From: Saprospira grandis str. Lewin
GTDB lineage: Bacteria > Bacteroidota > Bacteroidia > Chitinophagales > Saprospiraceae
Assembly: GCF_000250635.1 (NCBI RefSeq)
Contig: NC_016940.1
Location: 3,720,501-3,784,500, forward strand
Length of the DNA stretch: 64,000 nt
Reading direction: 5' to 3'
Both the position numbers and the translations under genes were made by a program. Within the stretch, counting starts at the first letter, position 1. Every line of letters begins with the position of its first letter. Below are positions 15,952-25,400 of this stretch, piece after piece. The notes beneath the pieces were generated by a model, which worked only from the letters and a program-made list of their open reading frames with translations, ran no database searches and was not told the origin of the DNA.

Positions 15952-18030
15952 ATGCTAAATGCACCCAAGGCCAATAAACGGCCATATAAAATAAGCCAAC
16001 ATGGCGAGGAACGCATCGATAATTATCACTGGATGCGCCTTAGCGATGCCCAAAAAATGGCCGAAACCCCAGATGCCCAAACCCAAGAGGTTTTAGCTTA
16101 TCTCCAAGCCGAAAATGAATATACGGCCCAAAAAATGGCCCCTTTTAAAGACCTCCAAGAGGAGATTTATCAAGAAATGATTGGCCGCCTGCCCCAAAGA
16201 GAAGAATCGGTTCCCTACCAAATGGGCGGCTATACTTATGGCCAACGCTATGAAGAGGGCCAAGAATATCCTATTTATTACCGCATTAAGGCGGGCCAAA
16301 CAGAAGAGGAAATCCTTTTGGACCTCAATGCCCTAGCGGCCGATAAAGCCTTTTTCCAACTCGCTAGCTTTAAGGTAAGCCCCAATGGCCAAAAACTAGC
16401 CTACACTTTTGATGATAGCGGCCGCCGTATCTATAAAATGGCCTTTGTCGATCTGCAAAGCAAAACGACTAGCCCCATTGTCCTCCAAGGCTGTAGCGGC
16501 GATATTGCCTGGGCCAGCGATAATGAACATCTCTTTTTTACGGCCCGCAATCCCGAAACCCTACTCTCCGAGAAGGTGTATCGCTACCGCCTCGGCCAAA
16601 AGCAAGAGGAAGCCGTTTTGGTCTATGAAGAAGAAGATAAAAGTTTTTATACAGGCGTCTACCGAAGCCGCTGCCAAGAATACATTATTATCTGGAATAG
16701 CAGCACCCTCAGTAGCGATTACCAACTACTAGAGGCCGATCAGCCGCTGGGCCAGTTTTGGAACTTCATGCCCCGCCAAGCCAATCATGAGTATAGTATT
16801 GGCCCAGATGGCCAAGGTGGCTTTTATATCCTTTCCAATCAAGAGGCCCCCAACTTTAAGCTCTTGCACAGCAGCAAGGAAAATACGGCCCAACAAGCCA
16901 GTTGGAGCCTCATTTTACCCCATCGTCCCACCGTCTTTTTAGAGGACCTAACGGTCTTTAAAGATTTTTATGTACTGCAGGAACGCAAGGAAGGTCAAAC
17001 GCATCTGCGCCTAATCACTGCCGATAAAGACGAATACCTCCCCTTTGAGGAAGAGGTGTATATGGTTGCTATGGGCCAAAACCATCATTTTGAAGAGCGA
17101 AATTTCCGCTATATCTATGGCTCAATGACCACGCCCAATAGCGTCTATGCCTATCATTTGGAGGATGGGCGCAAAGAATTGCTCAAGCAGCAAGAGGTGG
17201 TCGGTGGCCATACTCCCGCCGATTACCAAACGGAGCGCCTTTGGGTAGAAGCTAGAGATGGGGCCAAGGTACCCGTTTCACTGGTCTACAAAAAAGGCTT
17301 TAAAAAAGATGGCAAGAACGCCCTTTTGCTCTATGCTTATGGCGCTTATGGGCATACCGTCGACCCTTATTTTAGTGCTGCTCGCCTCAGCCTTTTGGAC
17401 CGAGGATTTGCCTTTGCCATTGCGCATGTTCGGGGTGGGCAGGCTTTGGGCCGAGATTGGTTTGAGCAGGGCCGTGTATTTAATAAAAAGAATAGCTTCT
17501 ACGACTTTATTGATGTGGCCCAAAGCCTTTGTCTACAACAATATAGCTCTGCCGAAAAGCTCTTTGGTATGGGCGGTAGCGCCGGTGGCCTGCTGATGGG
17601 CGCCGTGGCCAATATGGCCCCTACGGCTTTTCGGGGTCTAGTAGCGGCTGTCCCTTTTGTGGATGTCCTCAACACGATGTCAGATGCTAGCATTCCCCTA
17701 ACCACCAATGAATATGACCAATGGGGCAATCCCGAAGAAGAGGAGGCCTACCGCTATATTTTGTCCTACTCGCCCTACGAAAATGTACAAGCGCAATATT
17801 ATTGCGCCATCTTGGTCACTACGGGCTATCACGATTCTCAGGTGCAATATTGGGAGCCCGCCAAATGGGTAGCCGAATTAAGAGACAAAAAGTTGGACCA
17901 AAATACGCTTTTGCTACATACCAATTTAGAAGCTGGTCATGGAGGTGCTTCTGGCCGCTTCCAAGCCTATAAGGAGCTCGCTTTAGAGTATGCCTTTTTG
18001 TTTGCTTGCCTTGCAGAGGATGAGGCTTAA
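15952..18030 (+). CDS. ptrB: Oligopeptidase B (prolyl oligopeptidase family, S9A)
   Basis: A 692-residue serine peptidase cleaving short peptides after Arg/Lys. An N-terminal seven-bladed propeller gate (about 1-400) begins with the usual RPYKISQHGEERIDNYHWMRL. The C-terminal alpha/beta-hydrolase domain has the nucleophile GGSAGG (Ser543), Asp628 in GYHDSQV and His663 in EAGHGG. YAYGAYG and AHVRGGQALGRDW are typical. The start MLNAPKANKRPYK was chosen by family length; an earlier ATG at 15853 would add 33 atypical residues directly abutting a GC-rich repeat. AAAGGAG lies 22 bp upstream, unusually far, so the start is not certain. No signal peptide. Confidence 0.92.
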   Translation: MLNAPKANKRPYKISQHGEERIDNYHWMRLSDAQKMAETPDAQTQEVLAYLQAENEYTAQKMAPFKDLQEEIYQEMIGRLPQREESVPYQMGGYTYGQRYEEGQEYPIYYRIKAGQTEEEILLDLNALAADKAFFQLASFKVSPNGQKLAYTFDDSGRRIYKMAFVDLQSKTTSPIVLQGCSGDIAWASDNEHLFFTARNPETLLSEKVYRYRLGQKQEEAVLVYEEEDKSFYTGVYRSRCQEYIIIWNSSTLSSDYQLLEADQPLGQFWNFMPRQANHEYSIGPDGQGGFYILSNQEAPNFKLLHSSKENTAQQASWSLILPHRPTVFLEDLTVFKDFYVLQERKEGQTHLRLITADKDEYLPFEEEVYMVAMGQNHHFEERNFRYIYGSMTTPNSVYAYHLEDGRKELLKQQEVVGGHTPADYQTERLWVEARDGAKVPVSLVYKKGFKKDGKNALLLYAYGAYGHTVDPYFSAARLSLLDRGFAFAIAHVRGGQALGRDWFEQGRVFNKKNSFYDFIDVAQSLCLQQYSSAEKLFGMGGSAGGLLMGAVANMAPTAFRGLVAAVPFVDVLNTMSDASIPLTTNEYDQWGNPEEEEAYRYILSYSPYENVQAQYYCAILVTTGYHDSQVQYWEPAKWVAELRDKKLDQNTLLLHTNLEAGHGGASGRFQAYKELALEYAFLFACLAEDEA

Positions 18031-18048
18031 CTCCCCCCCCAAAACACC

Positions 18049-18082
18049 AAAGGCCCGCAAGGAATTTTCCTTGCGGGCCTTT
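18049..18082. terminator. Bidirectional terminator between oligopeptidase B and the ComM gene
   Basis: AAAGGCCCGCAAGGA pairs perfectly with TCCTTGCGGGCCTTT across a tiny loop. It serves two convergent genes. Confidence 0.85.
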
Positions 18083-18093
18083 GGCTTTGGTCC

Positions 18094-19650
18094 TTATTGG
18101 ACCCAGTTTTCTTTGTCTAAGTTGCGGTAGTCTACGGCCTCGGCTATGTGTTCTAGCTGAATGCGAGCCGAGCCGGCCAAATCGGCTACGCTGCGGGCGA
18201 CTTTGAGGATGCGGTCATAGGCGCGGGCAGAAAGCTGCCGGACCTGCATGGCCTGCTTGAGCAATTTACTGCCCGCTTGGTCCAATTGGCAATACTCTCG
18301 GATGAGGCGGCTGTTCATTTGGGCATTGCAATGAATGCCGGGATAACTGGCAAAACGCTCTTCCTGTATTTTTCTGGCCCGATTCACTCGCTCTCGGATG
18401 GAGGCGCTACTTTCGCCTTTGAGCTGAGAAGAACTGATGGTCTCAAAATCTACAGGCTCTACTTCTACATGAATGTCGATGCGGTCCAATAGCGGTCCAG
18501 AAATTTTGTTGAGGTAGCGATGCACGGCCTGGGGCGCACAAACGCAATCTTTAGTGGGGTGGGTGTAGTAGCCGCAGGGACAGGGATTCATGGCGGCCAA
18601 GAGCATGAAATTGGCTGGATAATCTACGGTGAACCTAGAGCGAGAGATGGTAATTTGGCGGCTTTCCATGGGTTGGCGCAAGACCTCCAAAACGGTCCGT
18701 TTGAACTCGGGCAGCTCGTCCATAAAGAGGACGCCATTATGGGCCAAGGAGATTTCTCCGGGTTTGGGGTGGACCCCGCCGCCCACTAGGGCCACATCAC
18801 TAATAGTGTGGTGAGGACTGCGAAAAGAGCGCTTAGAAATTAGGGAGGCATTTTCGGGCATGAGGCCCACTACCGAATGAATTTTGGTCGTTTCTAGGGC
18901 TTCTTTGAGCGAAAGCGGGGGGAGAATGGTCGGTAGGCGCTTGGCCAACATACTTTTGCCTGCGCCGGGTGGGCCGATCAGGATGGCATTATGGCCCCCC
19001 GCTGCGGCCACTTCTAAGGCTCTTTTGACCTGTTCTTGGCCCTTTACATCCATAAAATCGACGAGGAGGTGAGGGGCTTGTTGTTCAAATTCTTTGCGGG
19101 TATCGACAAAGACGGCTTCTGGCTTTTCGCCTCCATCCAAAAAGGCGACCACCTCGGCTAGGTGGCTGAGCCCAAAGACTTCGAGCTGGTTGACGATGGC
19201 CCCCTCTCTTGCATTGACTTTGGGGAGAATCAGGCCCTCAAAACCCTCTTTGCGGGCTTGGATGGCAATGGGTAAAGCGCCTTTGATCGGGCGGATGCTA
19301 CCATCTAAGGAGAGTTCTCCCATGAGGATGTATTTTTCGAGTAAATCGCTTTGGATCTGGCCTGTGGCGGCCAAAATGCCCAAGGCTAGGGGCAAATCAT
19401 AATGCGAGCCCTCCTTTCTGAGATCCGCTGGGGCCATATTGACCACAATGCGAATGCGAGGAATGCGATAACCAATCGCTTTAATGGCGCTTTCTACCCG
19501 CCAATAACTTTCTCGAACGGCATTGTCGGGCAAACCGACTAGAGAATAACCCGGTTTTCCTTGGGCCAAGGGGCCGCCTGTATCTACTTCTATAGTAATA
19601 GTTTGTGCGTCTACGCCATGAACAGCGCTTGCAAAGGCTTTTATGAGCAT
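18094..19650 (-). CDS. comM: YifB/ComM family Mg-chelatase-like AAA+ ATPase
   Basis: A 518-residue AAA+ protein related to ComM, a hexameric helicase that helps branch migration of incoming DNA in natural transformation. The N-terminal Lon-protease-like domain (about 20-170) is followed by the Mg-chelatase ATPase core. Walker A GPPGAGKS is at 226-233, Walker B GVLFMDELPEF follows, and the sensor region is RSRFTVDYPANFMLLAAMNPCPCGYY. A C-terminal helical domain (QLSARAYDRILKVARSVADL) ends the protein. The start MLIKAFASAVHG is the family's standard opening; an 18-residue upstream extension is not conserved. No other competence gene is nearby. Confidence 0.93.
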   Translation of the reverse strand: MLIKAFASAVHGVDAQTITIEVDTGGPLAQGKPGYSLVGLPDNAVRESYWRVESAIKAIGYRIPRIRIVVNMAPADLRKEGSHYDLPLALGILAATGQIQSDLLEKYILMGELSLDGSIRPIKGALPIAIQARKEGFEGLILPKVNAREGAIVNQLEVFGLSHLAEVVAFLDGGEKPEAVFVDTRKEFEQQAPHLLVDFMDVKGQEQVKRALEVAAAGGHNAILIGPPGAGKSMLAKRLPTILPPLSLKEALETTKIHSVVGLMPENASLISKRSFRSPHHTISDVALVGGGVHPKPGEISLAHNGVLFMDELPEFKRTVLEVLRQPMESRQITISRSRFTVDYPANFMLLAAMNPCPCGYYTHPTKDCVCAPQAVHRYLNKISGPLLDRIDIHVEVEPVDFETISSSQLKGESSASIRERVNRARKIQEERFASYPGIHCNAQMNSRLIREYCQLDQAGSKLLKQAMQVRQLSARAYDRILKVARSVADLAGSARIQLEHIAEAVDYRNLDKENWVQ

Positions 19651-19783
19651 ATCTTTTATTTTTTGTACTTGAATAAAGATATAACCTTTGTTTGTAAACT
19701 GCAAATTATTGTTGGGCTTTTCCTTTTTTGGGTAGAGCTAGCTGATGTAATCGCCCCCTAGCTTGTAAAATTATCGACCTATA

Positions 19784-19995
19784 ACTGCGGGTTGAAACCC
19801 GCAGCCAATTTCGGGACAGATTAGCTGACATTTAGCCGCCCTTTGGCCTGCAGCTTAAAAGCCGCAGGACCTGAAAAATCGAATAGCTCTTTTGCCTAAG
19901 CAAAGCAGGGGCTTTTAAGCCGCTGCGGCGAGAAAAATGATGGCCCAGGCAAATTGGCTGCGGCCTTTAGGCTGCAGAAACAGGGATTTTGAGTC
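19784..19995. repeat. Cluster of short compensated palindromes
   Basis: CTGCGGGTTGAAACCCGCAG, CTGCAGCTTAAAAGCCGCAG, GGGGCTTTTAAGCC with GCTGCGGC, and CTGCGGCCTTTAGGCTGCAG. The same ordered set recurs at 53939-54135 and partly at 33598-33690. No gene is visible from 19651 to 20931. Confidence 0.7.
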
Positions 19996-20037
19996 TGTTT
20001 AAAATTTTGTGTTTCTCCTTTTTGCTGCCTAGGGACA

Positions 20038-20190
20038 AGCCCCTAGGCTAGCTTTTTCAGACAGCCCTCTAAAGAGGGCCTTTGGATGAGGTTCTTCTTT
20101 GAAATAACTACTTAGCAAGGCCGTGTATATCAGCCTTTGAGGCCCTTTAGGGCTGACTCCATTGGATTAGCCTAGGGGCTTGTCCCTAGG
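20038..20190 (+). repeat. CCTAGG-bounded element, copy 4
   Basis: Both CCTAGG ends and the AGCCCTCTAAAGAGGGC and GGCCCTTTAGGGC hairpins are intact. It is flanked left by GTTTCTCCTTTTTGCTG, the reverse complement of the sequence flanking copies 7 and 8. Confidence 0.85.
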
Positions 20191-20276
20191 CGACTATTGG
20201 CCAAATCCTAACAAGCTAAAGGCCCAAATTTTATTCTAATACACAAAATTCTGAACAGTCCCGGGATTTTGGACTC

Positions 20277-20676
20277 CAATTGTTAGGGAGTTGTTAAAAA
20301 TGAAAATAATGTAACAAAATCAAAAAAGGCAAAAGTTCGGTTTGGCGGTGAACTAGTTCGGTCTGGCGGTGAACTAGTTCGGTCTGGCGGTGAACTGGTT
20401 CGGTCTGGCGGTGAACTAGTTCGGTCTGGCGGTGAACTGGTTCGGTCTGGCGGTGAACTAGTTCGGTCTGGCGGTGAACTGGTTCGGTCTGGCGGTGAAC
20501 TAGTTCGGTCTGGCGGTGAACTGGTTCGGTCTGGCGGTGAACTAGTTCGGTCTGGCGGTGAACTGGTTCGGTCTGGCGGTGAACTGGTTCGGTCTGGCGG
20601 TGAACTGGTTCGGTCTGGCGGTGAACTGGTTCGGTCTGGCGGTGAACTAGTTCGGTCTGGCGGTGAACTAGTTCGT
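20277..20676 (+). repeat. 21-bp minisatellite array 2, about 16 units, with conserved flank
   Basis: The flank (AATTGTTAGG ... GTAACAAAATC ... GGCAAAAGTTCGGT) leads directly into tandem GTTCGGTCTGGCGGTGAAC plus TA or TG. ACTAGT and ACTGGT versions alternate regularly over the middle units, indicating a 42-bp higher-order unit. Stops occur in every unit, so it is not coding. Confidence 0.93.
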
Positions 20677-20827
20677 TACAGGCCCATATAGAAGGAGCGA
20701 ATCGACTGGCCTAGCGATGCGGCGGGGTGGCCGTCAGGCCAGACCGAGCCAGCTTGCTGGCGAAGGGCCGAGCGAATAGCGAGCCCCAAAGCGTAGCGCC
20801 GCAAGGCGAAGCCGCAGCGGAGGCCCC
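20677..20827 (-). repeat. GC-rich hairpin element, copy F
   Basis: GGAGCGAATCGACTGGCC, TAGCGATG, GGCCGTCAGGCC, AGACC, the stem GCCAGC/GCTGGC, GGGCCGAGCG, then CGCAGCGGAGGCCCC before an A run. It begins immediately where the minisatellite ends. Confidence 0.82.
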
Positions 20828-20931
20828 AAAAAAACAGCAGAAAAATTAAATCAACTTTAATTTATAAATTGGGGCTGCGAGAGGGCTAAAAAAGCGGTAA
20901 ATTGGGCTTTATTGACCAATAAAAAAAAGCG

Positions 20932-22020
20932 ATGAAACGATTAATTTACTGCATGATTTTTCTGGGGGCGGGACCTATTTTATGGGGGCAGCATCAGGAT
21001 GTATTTCCGGGTTTGAGCACGGCAGATTTGTTGGATTCTGTGCAATTGCATTATCGGCCCGATACGGTTTTGGCTTGGAATAATGCCAAGGATACCTTAT
21101 TTAAAGTTATTGATAATCATAACGATACAGTGACTTGTGTGTATACGGGTTTGCAAAAATGGTTGGATCCGACGCAGGATCCGGACAGCTATATGTCGGA
21201 CAATAATGCGCCCAATGGGATGAATGTGGAGCATAGTTATCCGCAGAGTCGGGGGGCGGCCAATGGCAATGCGCGCAGTGATTTGCATCATCTTTTTGCA
21301 TGTCGAAATGAGACCAACAATATGCGGGGCAATTTGCCTTTTGCGGAGCTGGCGGATACGGCTGTAACTAACTGGTTTTATTTGACTTATAATGCGCAGG
21401 GCGTGCCTGTTTTTGATCGGGATAAGTACAGTGAATTGGTCATGAATCAGGCATTTGAGCCCCGGGAGGATTTCAAGGGGAATCTGGCGCGGGCCATGTT
21501 TTATTTTTACACGATTTACCGCAATGAGGCGCAGGGCAGCGATCCCAATTTTTTTGGGCCGCAGCAGGCGGTGCTTTGTGATTGGCATGAATTGGACCCT
21601 GTGGATCAGGCGGAATGGGACCGCAGCCAGTTGATTGCGACTTATCAGGATGGCAAGGCGAATCCCTTTGTTTTGGATTGCAGTTTGGCCAAGCGTTTAT
21701 ATTGTCCGAATCAGGCGGCGGGCTGTGCGCCTTCTGCTTTGGCGGTTTTGGGGAGCAGTTTTGGGGAGGCTAAATTGTGGCCTAATCCCTTGTCGGGCAG
21801 TCAGTTAAATTTGTCTATTGACTTATTGGAGGCCCAGCCGATCGAGCTAGAACTATTGGATGTTTTGGGTCGTTCTTTGGGCATTTTGGAGACTGCTAAT
21901 TTGTCGGCTGGCGATTATCAGTGGCAATTTGATTTGCCTGCGGATTTGGCCAAGGGCGTATATTTGTTGCGGATTCGGGCTGGGGGAAGCCAGCAGAGTT
22001 TAAAATTTGTCCGACAGTAA
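20932..22020 (+). CDS. Secreted endonuclease I with T9SS sorting domain
   Basis: A 362-residue extracellular nuclease (Endonuclease_1, PF04231). A Sec signal ends near ILWGQ. The beta-beta-alpha-metal catalytic region is NVEHSYPQSRG (His101) with DLHHLFACRNETNNMRGNLPFAEL. About 80 C-terminal residues (AKLWPNPLSGSQLNLSID ... GVYLLRIRAGGSQQSLKFVRQ) form a type A sorting domain for type IX secretion. It would degrade DNA outside the cell, useful to a scavenger or predator. Its position 0.4 kb from the CRISPR array looks incidental: it is exported and belongs to no Cas family. A hairpin plus T7 lies downstream. Confidence 0.92.
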   Translation: MKRLIYCMIFLGAGPILWGQHQDVFPGLSTADLLDSVQLHYRPDTVLAWNNAKDTLFKVIDNHNDTVTCVYTGLQKWLDPTQDPDSYMSDNNAPNGMNVEHSYPQSRGAANGNARSDLHHLFACRNETNNMRGNLPFAELADTAVTNWFYLTYNAQGVPVFDRDKYSELVMNQAFEPREDFKGNLARAMFYFYTIYRNEAQGSDPNFFGPQQAVLCDWHELDPVDQAEWDRSQLIATYQDGKANPFVLDCSLAKRLYCPNQAAGCAPSALAVLGSSFGEAKLWPNPLSGSQLNLSIDLLEAQPIELELLDVLGRSLGILETANLSAGDYQWQFDLPADLAKGVYLLRIRAGGSQQSLKFVRQ

Positions 22021-22047
22021 GGGCTGAAAAAATGCGAAAATAGGGGA

Positions 22048-22076
22048 GCTAGGAGAGGAGCTTTCCTATTTTTTTG
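22048..22076 (+). terminator. Probable terminator of the endonuclease gene
   Basis: TAGGA...TCCTA followed by seven T; the stem is short. Confidence 0.5.
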
Positions 22077-22093
22077 TCTGTTGGGAGGGGGGA

Positions 22094-22240
22094 TTTGGGG
22101 CTGCCCCTCGCTTTGCTCGGGTCGCTCCACTTCGCAGCTCGCAGGTCTGCTCGGCCCTGCGTCGCTTTGCTCCTTGGTCTGCCGCTTGCGCGGCCCTGCT
22201 ACGGCAGCTCAGCCTGCGGCGGCTTTGCCGCCTGTAGGGC
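22094..22240 (+). repeat. GC-rich hairpin element, copy G
   Basis: GGGGCTGCCCC, CTCGCAGGTCTGCTCGGCCC, a weak internal stem, TTGGTCTGCCGC, and GCGGCGGCTTTGCCGCC. It lies between the endonuclease gene and the CRISPR leader. Confidence 0.8.
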
Positions 22241-22455
22241 GCGGAAAGGGGGATGAAATTAAATTAGGAAGTATAGGGGAGAAGTTTTATATTGTGGCAG
22301 AAATTAGCGCTAAGAGGAGGAGAAATCTAAATCTTAAAACTTTCTTAAAATGAAAAAAAGGTGTTTGGAGGCTTTGCGGTATATTTTGGAGTTAGATAGC
22401 TCTAGTGTCGATCTTAGCTTTCTTATGGCTTTTTAAATTATATGATAGTTTTGCT
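22241..22455 (+). promoter_or_regulatory. CRISPR leader with a promoter element at its end
   Basis: About 215 bp of AT-rich non-coding sequence directly left of the first repeat, the expected side given repeats ending ATTGAAAC. A perfect TAGTTTTG (TAnnTTTG) sits at 22446-22453, so transcription would begin within the first repeat at about 22460. Leader assignment is by position, composition and repeat orientation. Confidence 0.6.
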
Positions 22456-25400
22456 ATACTAAACCCATTGCAGGCAAAGCAGCATTGAAACGATAGCCAA
22501 TTCGAGAACGTCAAAAAGAACGAAGATACTAAACCCATTGCAGGCAAAGCAGCATTGAAACGGGACCAAGCTGTAAATAGTCATACCCTCTTCTACTATA
22601 CTAAACCCATTGCAGGCAAAGCAGCATTGAAACTATTACCCCCTACTCTAAGGAACATAAGCGTTTTGATACTAAACCCATTGCAGGCAAAGCAGCATTG
22701 AAACGGCCTTGACTCGATTTGACGCTGAAACGGACGCTAATACTAAACCCATTGCAGGCAAAGCAGCATTGAAACCATTTCAACATCCCTAGCCCCATAG
22801 GTTATTTGATACTAAACCCATTGCAGGCAAAGCAGCATTGAAACATCTAAAGAAAGACAGTACAGGACAATATCCCGATGATACTAAACCCATTGCAGGC
22901 AAAGCAGCATTGAAACAAAACTAATTGCTTCAAATATTTTGCTATTCTTTTAATACTAAACCCATTGCAGGCAAAGCAGCATTGAAACACCTTCTTATTT
23001 CCATCCTTTTTATCATCGTAGTTTATACTAAACCCATTGCAGGCAAAGCAGCATTGAAACGACATAATAAAACAGTTAATAAGATTAATAAATAAATACT
23101 AAACCCATTGCAGGCAAAGCAGCATTGAAACTCTTTAACAAAAGTTCTCCACTTAGAAAAGTACTTATACTAAACCCATTGCAGGCAAAGCAGCATTGAA
23201 ACTTTGCTAATTTCATCAAGCTTGCTAGAAATCTCTTATACTAAACCCATTGCAGGCAAAGCAGCATTGAAACCCCACTGAAGCTCGTTACTGGTGTGCC
23301 TTATCATATACTAAACCCATTGCAGGCAAAGCAGCATTGAAACCTTTTAGTAGAACGTCTTTTTGATACTTGTGAAAAATACTAAACCCATTGCAGGCAA
23401 AGCAGCATTGAAACTATTTTCCAAAATTTTATATTCGAATTTTATCACGATACTAAACCCATTGCAGGCAAAGCAGCATTGAAACTATATTTTACAAATG
23501 TAAAGTATAGACTTTTTTAAATACTAAACCCATTGCAGGCAAAGCAGCATTGAAACGTTCTGGCATTAGTTGCTTTGCCGCAGCAAGCACAATACTAAAC
23601 CCATTGCAGGCAAAGCAGCATTGAAACTAGTCATAATATATAAGTTTTTTAATAAATTAAAGAGAATACTAAACCCATTGCAGGCAAAGCAGCATTGAAA
23701 CAGAAATGTATATGCTCAAGATAGTTTAGATGTAAATACTAAACCCATTGCAGGCAAAGCAGCATTGAAACAAGGTAGGGCCGCAACTGTCCGTCCGTTA
23801 CCAAATACTAAACCCATTGCAGGCAAAGCAGCATTGAAACCTATCCCAGTGGTCCCATGTCTGTATTGTTTCAGGTATACTAAACCCATTGCAGGCAAAG
23901 CAGCATTGAAACCTCAGGACACAAAGGGTAGTTGTCAAGTATTATATATACTAAACCCATTGCAGGCAAAGCAGCATTGAAACTCTACCGTCATGGGTAG
24001 AATATTCATAGTGCATACATACTAAACCCATTGCAGGCAAAGCAGCATTGAAACTAGAATCTCTTCAAGGAGTTTGGAAACATCTGTTATACTAAACCCA
24101 TTGCAGGCAAAGCAGCATTGAAACCTTCTTCCCTAGTTTTTTTGATTAGGGCTAAGGAAATACTAAACCCATTGCAGGCAAAGCAGCATTGAAACGTAAA
24201 CACGCTGGACTTAAAATCCAGTGCACTGTATACTAAACCCATTGCAGGCAAAGCAGCATTGAAACTTTTATTCCGTTTGATAAGTCGCTCTAGGCTCTTT
24301 TTCATACTAAACCCATTGCAGGCAAAGCAGCATTGAAACATTAGAATTGGCTCTGAAAAGACTTCAGGATTAAAATACTAAACCCATTGCAGGCAAAGCA
24401 GCATTGAAACCTCTGTAGATAGTGGACTAATACTAGTAGACTAATGAATACTAAACCCATTGCAGGCAAAGCAGCATTGAAACTTAAAAGTTTCTTTTTA
24501 AATTCTTCAGTTTCTTTATACTAAACCCATTGCAGGCAAAGCAGCATTGAAACGGAAATACGTATTCCCAAGAATACTTGGTTATCATAATACTAAACCC
24601 ATTGCAGGCAAAGCAGCATTGAAACATCCATACATAAGATATTACCTCTAGAGTGTATTATACTAAACCCATTGCAGGCAAAGCAGCATTGAAACATTTC
24701 TCTTCTCCTAGCTTAACCAAAGTTTCTAAGTTATACTAAACCCATTGCAGGCAAAGCAGCATTGAAACTATAACACATAGATATATATATTCCGTTAAAA
24801 ACTCATACTAAACCCATTGCAGGCAAAGCAGCATTGAAACTGTAGACTGCTTTCTACTACAATAGGGCTGTTGAAGTCCAATACTAAACCCATTGCAGGC
24901 AAAGCAGCATTGAAACTGTTTCTTTAGAGGAGTTCTCCATCCTCAATAAAAAATTATACTAAACCCATTGCAGGCAAAGCAGCATTGAAACTAAAGGGTC
25001 TTTGATTAAATAAACCTCTTCATTTATACTAAACCCATTGCAGGCAAAGCAGCATTGAAACCGTTGCCGTCAAAGCTAAGGGGCAACTAAATCACAAATA
25101 CTAAACCCATTGCAGGCAAAGCAGCATTGAAACTGTAGCAGACAACAACTTCTGATCCAAATGAGCCTAATACTAAACCCATTGCAGGCAAAGCAGCATT
25201 GAAACATTTTACACCGAAATAAATAAAGCTAAAGATTTAATACTAAACCCATTGCAGGCAAAGCAGCATTGAAACTTCTGCCCGCCGCCTAACGTCTTGG
25301 CGGTTACCCTAATACTAAACCCATTGCAGGCAAAGCAGCATTGAAACCTTTTTGCCTCTTCATTTGTTATGAATCCCTTTTCATACTAAACCCATTGCAG

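Noticed and set aside
20932-22020. Endonuclease next to the CRISPR array as a Cas nuclease
   Set aside because: It has a Sec signal, an Endonuclease_1 catalytic core and a T9SS tail, so it works outside the cell.
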